DNA from: Pachysolen tannophilus NRRL Y-2460
Taxonomy: Eukaryota > Ascomycota > Pichiomycetes > Alaninales > Pachysolenaceae
Length of the DNA: 64,000 bases
Direction of reading: 5' to 3'
Assembly: GCA_001661245.1 (NCBI GenBank)
Contig: KV454014.1
Span: 907,428 to 971,427, forward strand
Positions 10,913 through 19,083 of this stretch are shown one piece after another; position 1 is the stretch's first letter, and each line of letters starts with the position of its first letter. A program made the position numbers and the translations under genes. The notes below the pieces were generated by a model. It had not been told where the DNA came from, made no database searches, and saw only the letters and a list, made by a program, of their open reading frames with translations.

Positions 10913-11750
10913 CCTAGCTCGAAATTTTTTTTTTTTTAATCTTTCGATAATATATCTTAATATCAATATATATAAATATATAATATAATATATATATATA
11001 TTTTATATATGTATGTATTTTGATATATTGATCTATCAATATAGTATATTTGTATATTTGTAAAAAAATATATATATGGACCGATACCTGATTATAGTTA
11101 ATTTAGCTTTTTTTTTTGTTAAAAAAAAAAAAATAAAAAAAACTCCTTCAATAAGATATATGTCCAAGTATATATTTCAATATATATTATATACTATTTG
11201 CCATAAAATTATGTCAAATAACATATAATATATTACTCTAATTTTTTCTTAATAAAAATAAAAAAAAAAAAATTAAATATAAATATATATTCTTTTTAAT
11301 CTTAATATTAATAATACAATAAATAAGTTAGGACTTTTGTAGAAAAGATGCAAAAGATTTTATTTCTTTTTTTTCCGTTGGTTTGTTGAGGTTAAAAAAA
11401 ATAATAATAATAAATACAAAAGTCGTGTTGAATAGACACAAAGTAAGCGGAAACGGAACTTTGATTTGCCGTCAACGACTTTTAAAATATTTCTCGCGCG
11501 GAAGAAAATAAATTTGTTGGTGCTTCTTACACTACTTCCCGATTGGGGAAAGAAATCAAAAATTCTAAAAGTGTGCATCGCAAGTGCGGAAAAAGGCACG
11601 GTAAATGTGCATCGCAAGATCAAAGCTATAATGCACACGTATAGCGTACAGATTATCTTTGGATATAAAAACATAAAACCTCTTCATTCATTAGTTTACC
11701 GCCGTTTTACTTCGGCTTCTTTTTTTTTCACTTTCAACAGCGAAAAAATG

Positions 11751-11784
<34 letters not shown>

Positions 11785-11915
11785 ACCCGAAAAGGAATAT
11801 GAGCACATCTATACGCAAACAATAAAAGTATATATAATACCATTAGTGAATTAAAAAAAATGTAAAAAGAAGAGAATAATGGTAATTTTGTAATTATTAT
11901 TGATGATTTCAAGAG
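10913..11915. other. Divergent promoter region of CST6 and pseudouridine-degrading gene
   Basis: About 1 kb shared by two divergent genes. The CST6-proximal half is almost pure TA-type repeats. The segment 11440-11720 is more GC-balanced and carries a 13-base perfect direct repeat (see repeat entry). A run of 31 A occupies 11751-11781. An open frame at 11466-11825 lacks an ATG and is not supported. Confidence 0.6.
11572..11618 (+). repeat. 13-base perfect direct repeat in a divergent promoter
   Basis: TGTGCATCGCAAG occurs at 11572-11584 and again at 11606-11618, with 34 bases between start points. The copies lie about 300-345 bases before the pseudouridine gene ATG and about 660-710 bases from the CST6 ATG. 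Duplicated sites of this kind often bind a transcription factor; I do not recognise the motif. Confidence 0.7.
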
Positions 11916-14375
11916 ATGTTTGTAGTAGGGTCAAGATTTTCAAAGATTTTTTCAAAGAATTTTTCAATTCAAAGTAAAAGGTTTTTTAATGATATTAAAT
12001 TTCCAATTAAAATTTCAAAAGAAGTACAACAAGCATTAAGTGAAAAAAAACCAATTGTTTCATTAGAAAGTACTATCATTACTCATGGGTTGCCTTATCC
12101 AAAGAACTTGTTGATGGCTCAAGATGTGGAGAAGGTTATAAGGGATAATGGATGTGTTCCAGCTACTATTGCATTTATAGATGGTATACCATCAATTGGA
12201 TTAGATAAAAATCAATTTTTAAAATTATCAAATAATGAAAATGAAATTGAAAAATTATATAAAATTTCAAGAAGAGATATTCCTTATATAATTAGTGGAA
12301 AATTTTCAGGTGGTACAACAATTGCATCTACAATGATTTTATCAAAATTAGCTAAAATTAAAGTATTTGCTACAGGTGGTCTTGGTGGAGTCCATAAACA
12401 TGGTGAAATTACAATGGATATAAGTGCAGATTTAGAAGAATTAAGTAAAACAAGTGTTGCTGTTGTTTGTAGTGGACCAAAATCTATCTTAGATGTACCA
12501 AAGACAATTGAATATTTAGAAACTAAAGGTGTACCAGTTCTGACATATAATCCAACTTTAAAAAAAAATGATTCAGAAACATTTGTTCCAGGATTTTATT
12601 GTCAAAGTTCAGGTGTAAAATCACCTTTTGCATTTGATGATTTCTTAACTCCAGCAAAGATGATATTTAATGGAAGAAATTTAAATTTAGAAAATGGATA
12701 TTTATTTTGTATTCCACCTCCAGAAAATTTAGCTTTAGATTCTTCTTTCATTAATAAAATTATTGATGATGCACAATTAGAAGCAGAATCTTTAAATATT
12801 CATGGTAAAGCATTGACTCCATTTTTATTAAATAAAATTAATTCTTCCACTGGAGGTGAAAGTGTTAGGTCTAATGTTGGATTCGTAATCAATAACGCAA
12901 AATGTGCTAGTGAAATTGCTAAAAATTTAAACAATTTAGAACTTGAAAAGGTTAGTAATAAAAAATTTTTTTAAAGATTCAATTAAAAAAAGATATAAAA
13001 TTATATATATATACTAACAATAATATCCATATTTTAGCATTCTTATTCAAATATTTTCCAATTTCAACCTTCAAGTAAAATTTTACAAAAAACAAATATA
13101 ATCAATAAATTAGAATCAAAGAAGAATCAATTTTTTGAAAAAACAAATGCAGTTATAATAGGATCTATAGCATTAGATTCCACTTGCATATTAAATCCAA
13201 ATCATAAATTATATGATTCTAATCCTGGGAAATCAAAACAAACCGTTGGAGGTGTTGGATTTAATGTTACATTAGCATCAAATGTTGTTTCTTTAAATAA
13301 AAAAAGTGATCCTAATTTAACCAAGCCAAGATTAATTTCTATTGTTAGTAATGATTCATCAGCTTCAAAAATTATTGAACATTTAAAGAAAAATAATATT
13401 GAATCTAATGGAATTTATATAAGTAAAGAAGAAAATTTTCCTGGATCTGCACAATATACTTCAATTCATTCTAGTGATGGAAATTTAATTATAGCATGTG
13501 CAGACATGGATATAATTGAATGTTTACCAAGCAAACATGTCATGGCTCAATTAGAACTATTAAAACCTAAATGGGTATTAATGGACTCAAATATTTCAAT
13601 TGAGTTGATGGAACTGATTGTTATTGCTTCCATAGAACTTGATTTTCAAATCATTTATGAACCAACTTCAATAATAAAATCTTTTAAAATTTCAAAACTG
13701 AAAAATTTAAAGATTTACCCAAATAATCAAATAAAATTAGCAACACCAACTATAAAAGAGTTAGACACCATTTATGAAAATTTTGAAAAAATGGGGAAAT
13801 TTGATGATTTAGATAATTGGTTCCCAATAATTGATTCAATTAAAACTGATGATATGAGATTTCAAGAAAACTTGAAAAAATTATCAAATAATTTCCCAAT
13901 CTTAAAAGAGTATATGAAAAATGGTATATTTATAAAAAGTTTTAAACTCTTACCTTACATCAATAATCTCATTTTAAAAGATGGAGAAAATGGTATATTA
14001 CTAATTCAATTACTTAACAACGTAAATAGATTAGATTCACAAAAATTGAAACAATACAATATGGTTTTTTCAAGAGGAAAAAAATTTACTGAAAATAATA
14101 TCGAAAAACAATTGGGTGTCTTGATCCAATATATGGAAATACCTAATCTTTTACAAAAAAAAGATATCAAAAGTGTTACTGGTGCTGGTGATTCATTAGT
14201 TGGATACATACTAAGTAAATTAAACAATAACGAAGAAAACTGGTTATTCAATCTTGAAAAAGAAATAGACATAACTACAAGACAAAAGAATTTGGTTAAT
14301 TGTCAAACTTGCGCTGCTTTAAGCTTGTTAAGTAATGATTCAATTAATGTTGAAATGATAAAAGATCTCGAGTAG
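11916..14375 (+). CDS. Bifunctional pseudouridine-degrading enzyme: PsuG glycosidase + PfkB kinase (two exons)
   Basis: Exon 1 is 11916-12950 and exon 2 is 13038-14375, giving 790 residues after removal of an 87-base intron in phase 0. Exon 1 encodes a whole PsuG domain: VSLESTIITHGLPYP, SGGTTIASTM, FATGGLGGVHKHGE and CSGPKSILDV match the active-site blocks of pseudouridine-5'-phosphate glycosidase. Exon 2 encodes a PfkB sugar kinase, with an N-terminal AVIIGSIALD strand, the GGVGFNVTLA block and the catalytic VTGAGDSLVG near the C-terminus. Together the kinase would phosphorylate pseudouridine, and the glycosidase would split pseudouridine 5'-phosphate into uracil and ribose 5-phosphate. Fused proteins of this order are known in other fungi. 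S. cerevisiae has no such pathway, as far as I recall. An N-terminal basic, Phe/Ser-rich segment (residues 1-28) may be a mitochondrial presequence. Confidence 0.9.
12951..13037 (+). other. Spliceosomal intron at the PsuG/PfkB boundary
   Basis: 5' splice site GTTAGT at 12951, perfect branch site TACTAAC at 13012-13018 and 3' site TTTTAG ending at 13037. Exon 1 is exactly 345 codons, so the intron is phase 0. Splicing joins two frames that are each conserved on either side. If retained, the intron adds seven residues and a stop after the glycosidase domain. Confidence 0.92.
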
Positions 14376-14566
14376 AGTTAATTAATTAGTTAGTTAGTTA
14401 GTTATAAATACCTAAAAGATAATAAAAAAAAAATAAAAAAAAATTAAAATGAAATCCATAGAAGATATAGTACAAACAAAAAGCATTAAAATAAAATATC
14501 AGTAATCCCAAGAGTTAGATTAGTTATAGCAATAATGAATGGTAATATATGATTTTTGAGATAATT

Positions 14567-15715
14567 ATGAATGATAATAACTCGATAAGTAAAAACTTGA
14601 ATTCTTTACCGCCTTTGAAAAATGTCGAATCATTGCTAAATAATTTAAAACTTAATAGTACGCATAGTGATAACTTAGATAACATAGATTACGATATTAT
14701 TGCTGAGAACCAAAGAGGTTTGATAATATTAGGGATTCCTTTATTTTCCAAGTATTCCTTGGTTTCACCCTTTGATCCACCATATTATCAAAATGTTAAT
14801 GGGAATTCGATCAATGATTTGAGTCTATATCCATTGCCAGATTTAAATTGGAAATGGTCTTGGGATAGGTGGTATGTATTGATGAATGATGATGTTGATG
14901 ACAAAGGGTTTGTATATTCAGCTATAAATTTTAATTCTGTAAATTGGAAGGGGAAATACAAGTTTGGTAATTCTATAAGGAGAAGAATTTGGATTAGAAT
15001 GAGAGAGAAACATTTAAGATACCGTTCCGCTGTTTGTGCTAATAGTACAGATGAGAATAATGGAATCGGTGAACTATCTTCCTACGAGTTAGCTGAAGGT
15101 AATGATGATCAAGAATCATTGCAAATGACTGCTGATTATGATGATACGATGGTATCAGGTTCTTATTCAAAATTGCCAATGCGTAAGAGGATTACAAAAA
15201 AATTGAAAACCATTGGAAGTCGTAAAAATCATAAAAATCAAATTCAAGATGAGACTATTGGTATTGAATTCAATAATGATAGTTCTGATTCAAGCTCTGG
15301 ATTAAATTATAACAGCACTCGATCAATTGTACCTTCAAGGAATACTACAGTAGGAGGTTCTAAAAATGTTCAAACAATAGATAATGAAGTTACAACTTTA
15401 CCTTATATAATTGTGGAAAGACAAGATACAAGAAATAATGATCTTTTAAAAGAATTAAGTGATTTAAAAATTGATCGAATGAAAATCAATAGAATTTTGG
15501 AATTTTTTGCTGATGATGATAATATTGGTACTGAAAATAAATATTATCTTAATTCTATCTTTAATTCTCTAGAGTTTAATATGTCGAAAAAACTTTTATT
15601 AAAAAAATTTGAAGAATTAATAAACTCTAAGAGACAGGAAAAAGATGCCAATGAAGAAATAATTGTTGAGTTGATTGGAATTTTGGAAAATTTCAAGTCT
15701 TTTGTAATAAGTTAA
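14567..15715 (+). CDS. Dysferlin (DysF)-domain protein, Spo73/Pex23-family-like
   Basis: A 382-residue protein. The frame also has an ATG at 14549 that would add six residues; the ATG at 14567 followed by NDNNS is my preferred start, but either could be used. Residues about 50-160 carry the DysF pattern: ENQRGL, then SPFDPPYYQ, then LPDLNWKWSWDRWYV, an acidic turn, FVYSAINF, and finally RRRIWIRMREK. This Trp/Arg-rich layout is shared by the yeast Pex23-family proteins (Pex28-Pex32) and by the sporulation protein Spo73. Unlike the peroxins, no hydrophobic span is seen, so it resembles Spo73, although S. cerevisiae Spo73 is only about 143 residues. The remaining 200 residues are Ser/Asn-rich with a C-terminal helical region. 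A role in spore-membrane or lipid biology is inference only. Confidence 0.7.
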   Translation: MNDNNSISKNLNSLPPLKNVESLLNNLKLNSTHSDNLDNIDYDIIAENQRGLIILGIPLFSKYSLVSPFDPPYYQNVNGNSINDLSLYPLPDLNWKWSWDRWYVLMNDDVDDKGFVYSAINFNSVNWKGKYKFGNSIRRRIWIRMREKHLRYRSAVCANSTDENNGIGELSSYELAEGNDDQESLQMTADYDDTMVSGSYSKLPMRKRITKKLKTIGSRKNHKNQIQDETIGIEFNNDSSDSSSGLNYNSTRSIVPSRNTTVGGSKNVQTIDNEVTTLPYIIVERQDTRNNDLLKELSDLKIDRMKINRILEFFADDDNIGTENKYYLNSIFNSLEFNMSKKLLLKKFEELINSKRQEKDANEEIIVELIGILENFKSFVIS

Positions 15716-15862
15716 TTTTTATAATTTACTGGCTATTTATAAATAAACATCTATTATTGAAAACATCACATAAAATGAAAAAAAAAAAGGAACAAGATTA
15801 ATGGAGGTTAGATAATATACAATTTTTTGATTCATTATGTTCAAATCTTTAAATTTTCAGCA

Positions 15863-17347
15863 TTAGGACTCCTTATTAGCGCTGACATCTTTGGAATACT
15901 TATAAGCTTCTTCAAAGTAAAAATTTGGATGTGTAACAATTGGCATTGTCTTACCTCCACATTTAGATTCCAAGACCATTGTACATGCAATTTGGTATTT
16001 CCCCTCTCTAACAGAATCAGTAATCTGATTAATCTGCTCATCTGTCATCTGCATCATTTTCAATTTCAGGAAGATATCATCTATAGAATTTTCTTTATAA
16101 AAGCATCCATGATATTCACTTGAATGTGGCTTTGGTTGGTTCATTATATTAGTACAATTCATACCACGATATTTAATCCTTCCTCCAACGGCACCATAAG
16201 TATGTTTTATATTATAAGCATAATCTTTTTCAAAATTTAAACCTTTTAAAGAATTTTTCCAAAAAAGTAATGCTTCATTTAAAGGTAATCCTAATTCTTT
16301 TATGAATCTTCCTAATTGTTGTCTTCCATTATATTTTAAATGGTTATGTTTTTTTAAACCATACATCAAATTTTGCATACATAATGGCATGAATTCACTT
16401 ACTTGGTTCAAATTAGAAGCATTCAATTCATCAGAATCTCTATTTAAAGAACCTGAACCTTTTTGAGTTAAAAATTCATCAAGTACATATCCATTTGATA
16501 AATTGTTTAAAACTGGAAGTAATCTATCATCTTCATCTAATCTTGGTATTGTTTTCATTGTTAAAATTAATTTTTCATCCAATTTTTGTGAAAATTCCGA
16601 TGTAATTAAATTTAATTGTAAAAATTGTGGAACATAACAATATCCATCATTAATGAAAACAGATCTAGAACTAACCAAATTTAATACATATTTGAAAGGA
16701 ACTTTTAAAAAAATTTCATTTTCAAAAGTTTTCTTAATTATTTCTTCATTACTATTGCTTGCACCAAGATTAAGCTTTATTAAATTATAACAACTATCAT
16801 ATAACTGTTTTTCAAATTTCAATTTTTCATCATTATCAATAAATTGCCATGGTAAATCAATAGATTTTACAAAATTTTTTTGTTCTTGAATTGATAATAA
16901 ATCATATCTAATTTTAAATAAAATAGTTTCTGCTTTGACAAAACGCGCTCTAAGTTCCTCAGACCTACAAAATGCTAATCTTAATATAAAATGTGAATAA
17001 TGATCTTTTTTCCGTTCACTAATCAATAATGAACTATCTTTTGAATTACTTGTTAAAGGTAATAATTTTGCCAATATAGGTTTCAAATGCAGCGAGATTT
17101 CTTTAAAATTCCTACCACGTAACTGACATGACTCTATTTCAATCAATATCTTCAATCTATCTATAGCCCATGTCTCAAACTCTTCTAAAGTGATTTCATT
17201 CAACGGCGGGATATCATATAAGTTTAACCTTTGAGAATAAACAGAACTCAATAGATCACCATCTTGAACATACAAGTTCTTATCCTTCAGCGAATAATTA
17301 TCAAAATTCTTTCTACCAGAGGTAATCCTCTTTGACTGTCTAAACAT
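15863..17347 (-). CDS. PRI2: DNA primase large subunit Pri2
   Basis: A 494-residue protein, starting at the ATG at 17345-17347. It begins MFRQSKR as in S. cerevisiae Pri2; the frame runs on to a TTG at 17362, which is not used. The eukaryotic primase large-subunit signature is clear: FETWAIDRLKILIEIESC near the N-terminus and the block RKKDHYSHFILRLAFCRS. In the C-terminal iron-sulfur domain the four cluster cysteines are recognisable in PLCMQNL, MNCTNI, YHGCFY and QIACTMV. Pri2 partners Pri1 and polymerase alpha-Pol12 to make the RNA-DNA primer and hands the template to Pol1. The promoter carries two MluI cell-cycle boxes. It is convergent with the DysF gene, 147 bases apart. A CTG codon (16067-16069) lies at a position that I recall as Ala in S. 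cerevisiae and Gln in human. Confidence 0.96.
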   Translation of the reverse strand: MFRQSKRITSGRKNFDNYSLKDKNLYVQDGDLLSSVYSQRLNLYDIPPLNEITLEEFETWAIDRLKILIEIESCQLRGRNFKEISLHLKPILAKLLPLTSNSKDSSLLISERKKDHYSHFILRLAFCRSEELRARFVKAETILFKIRYDLLSIQEQKNFVKSIDLPWQFIDNDEKLKFEKQLYDSCYNLIKLNLGASNSNEEIIKKTFENEIFLKVPFKYVLNLVSSRSVFINDGYCYVPQFLQLNLITSEFSQKLDEKLILTMKTIPRLDEDDRLLPVLNNLSNGYVLDEFLTQKGSGSLNRDSDELNASNLNQVSEFMPLCMQNLMYGLKKHNHLKYNGRQQLGRFIKELGLPLNEALLFWKNSLKGLNFEKDYAYNIKHTYGAVGGRIKYRGMNCTNIMNQPKPHSSEYHGCFYKENSIDDIFLKLKMMQMTDEQINQITDSVREGKYQIACTMVLESKCGGKTMPIVTHPNFYFEEAYKYSKDVSANKES

Positions 17348-17455
17348 CACCACTCGAGCCAAGACAGATCTCTATGATCAATTGTTATTTATAATAAAAT
17401 TTAAATAGATTTATATGTTCTATATATATATAAATATATTATACAGAATTATAAA

Positions 17456-17461
17456 ACGCGT
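17456..17461. promoter_or_regulatory. MluI cell-cycle box (MCB) of PRI2
   Basis: ACGCGT 109 bases upstream of the PRI2 ATG. MCBs bind MBF (Mbp1/Swi6) and drive late-G1 expression of replication genes, which suits a primase gene. Confidence 0.75.
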
Positions 17462-17509
17462 CTCTTTTCCCTTTATTTTTGCATATTTTTTTTTTCACAC
17501 TTTGTGTTT

Positions 17510-17515
17510 ACGCGT
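17510..17515. promoter_or_regulatory. Second MluI cell-cycle box of PRI2
   Basis: A second ACGCGT, 163 bases upstream of the PRI2 ATG and 54 bases from the first. Two closely spaced copies are typical of MBF-regulated promoters. Confidence 0.75.
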
Positions 17516-17534
17516 ATCAAATATTAAATGCGCA

Positions 17535-17571
17535 CGCACATGCGTATATTATACTTAGCGCACATGCGTAT
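17535..17571 (+). repeat. 13-base direct repeat CGCACATGCGTAT
   Basis: CGCACATGCGTAT at 17535-17547 and again at 17559-17571, 24 bases apart. It sits in a 110-base patch of alternating purine-pyrimidine sequence rich in GCGC, GCAC and GTGT steps. The centre of each copy (GCACATGC) is near-palindromic. Confidence 0.7.
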
Positions 17572-18023
17572 GGCCATTTAAGTGCGCAATTGCGTGTGCG
17601 TGTGTGTATGTTTATGCGCGCATAATAATTGCAGTAAAGTGTTTTGTATTGGGGTGTAGTATGAGTATAATTCCTTATCTATATGACCTATTTGATTTGC
17701 AAATAGATTTGAGATAAAAGATAATGAATGATGAAAACAGCAAAAATTATCATTCATGTAGCAAGTTAATGAGAATCTCTTGTAAATTTTTGTTAAAGTT
17801 TACCAAGTAAACCAGAGTTTCAGAGGATGTAAGTATTAAAAAACAAAAAAAAAAAAAAAAGAAAAGGTGATAAAGGTTTACCAGATGAGCTAGTATAATT
17901 AAGTATTAATCATGAGTATGTGTAAAGCATTGATTTCACATTCATATTTATTCCTTATTCTTAGCATATATCAGCATCTTCCAAAAAAAATTAAAAAATT
18001 AAAATAAATAAAAAACGAGTCAT

Positions 18024-18706
18024 TTAGTCTTTCTTTTTATCAGAGTTTGAGTTGTTTAGTTCATTCGATATCTTGATATAAGCTTCATTCAATCCTTTGA
18101 GTTGTTTCTTAAAAGTTTCTATATCCAAATCTTTTTTCTTTATTTCAGCTTTTATAGAAGCAACTTTCTCAGTATCATCTACTTTTTTAGCATTTTCTAA
18201 CTTTGTCTTATGTTTGATCAATTTCTTCAATATTGAAATCACTGTTGGAATAGCAATTCCAAAATACAAGACAGCTCCTGTAAGATACATGTTTCTCTGA
18301 TTATAGTTTCTGGAAGCCAATTCTGTACTTGTCAAGTAAAAACGGGAACTCGAACCACCAGTAACTACTGGGTATTGGGACAGTTTGATTGATGACCTAT
18401 TAAAAGAATCTATAAACATTATACTAATTATAACTCCAATAAAATACATCCCAATCCTAAAATTTGATATTGTAATTAACATGTGAAATACTTCAACAAC
18501 TTTCTTCCTAACAACAAATGGTAAGGGAAGAACCAATATTGAGAGCATTACCATCTCAACTATTAACGCAACAAAAATCTAAAAACATGTTAATTTTCTT
18601 TTTCTTTATTTTCATTTTTTTTTTTTTTTCCAAGTAAAAAAAAAACTAAAGATCAAATATAAACCAAATAACAATTGTTACTTACAAATAACATTTGAAT
18701 ACTCAT
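18024..18706 (-). CDS. YET3: BAP31/Yet-family endoplasmic reticulum membrane protein (two exons)
   Basis: Exon 1 is 18686-18706 (seven codons, MSIQMLF) and exon 2 is 18024-18578, giving 191 residues. Without splicing, the frame would start internally at the ATG at 18552-18554 and lose half of the first membrane span. The spliced N-terminus reads MSIQMLFIFVALIVEMVM, matching the usual Yet/BAP31 start. Three hydrophobic spans follow, near residues 5-25, 42-62 and 100-120, then a Lys/Glu-rich coiled coil. The C-terminus ends KKKD, a di-lysine (KKXX) ER retrieval signal. Yet proteins associate with the translocon and, for Yet3 with Scs2, with regulation of INO1. Whether this is orthologous to Yet1, Yet2 or Yet3 cannot be decided by eye. 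Confidence 0.88.
18579..18685 (-). other. Spliceosomal intron after a 21-base first exon
   Basis: On the minus strand the intron starts GTAAGT (complement of 18680-18685) and ends TTTTTAG (complement of 18579-18585). A degenerate branch-like AATTAAC lies shortly before the 3' end. It is phase 0 and 107 bases long. Its removal restores the family's hydrophobic N-terminus. Confidence 0.88.
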
Positions 18707-19083
18707 GATGGAAGGTTTAGAATTTATCAATCTCAACTATATTTAGAAACCAATTTATAGAATGTGTGTCCTTCTTATACTTGTGATATAGATATAATTG
18801 ATTTACTCAAGGCGTCCTTTTAGTTACAATTTGAACGACCAGGGCAGATAAGTCCAATTAATTGAACTTCATTTCCATCTCCATCTCTATATTAATCTCA
18901 ATTAACTAACTAATACTGCTTAGCAACTGATTATTAGCAAAGTTATATTCTACTCATTTGGTTTTGATCTACAAAGTGGAATTTTATAAATGTAATCTTT
19001 TGAAAACTACCAAACAACTATAAAAAAAGTATAAAAATAAATGCATAATGCAGTGTAATCACTAATGTTAAACTAAAATTAAA
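18707..19083. other. Intergenic region between YET gene and RRP5 3' end
   Basis: About 375 bases of unremarkable A/T-rich sequence: the promoter of the YET gene and the 3' flank of RRP5. I see no feature. Confidence 0.5.

Larger units (their letters stand above)
17348..18023. other. PRI2 upstream region with MluI boxes and GCGC-rich repeats
   Basis: About 675 bases between the PRI2 start and the 3' end of the YET gene. The stretch 17453-17625 is unusually rich in alternating GC/CA steps and contains two ACGCGT boxes and two 13-base repeats. Beyond 17650 there is ordinary A/T-rich DNA with a poly(A) run at about 17845-17862. No gene seen. Confidence 0.6.

Noticed and set aside
11466-11825. 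119-codon open frame in the CST6 upstream region
   Set aside because: Starts with TTG, contains a poly-Lys stretch from the 31-A run, and overlaps a likely promoter; no family resemblance.
17736-17860. Possible C/D snoRNA (ATGATGA near 17739; also GTGATGA near 1599)
   Set aside because: No D box or terminal stem at the right distance in either place.
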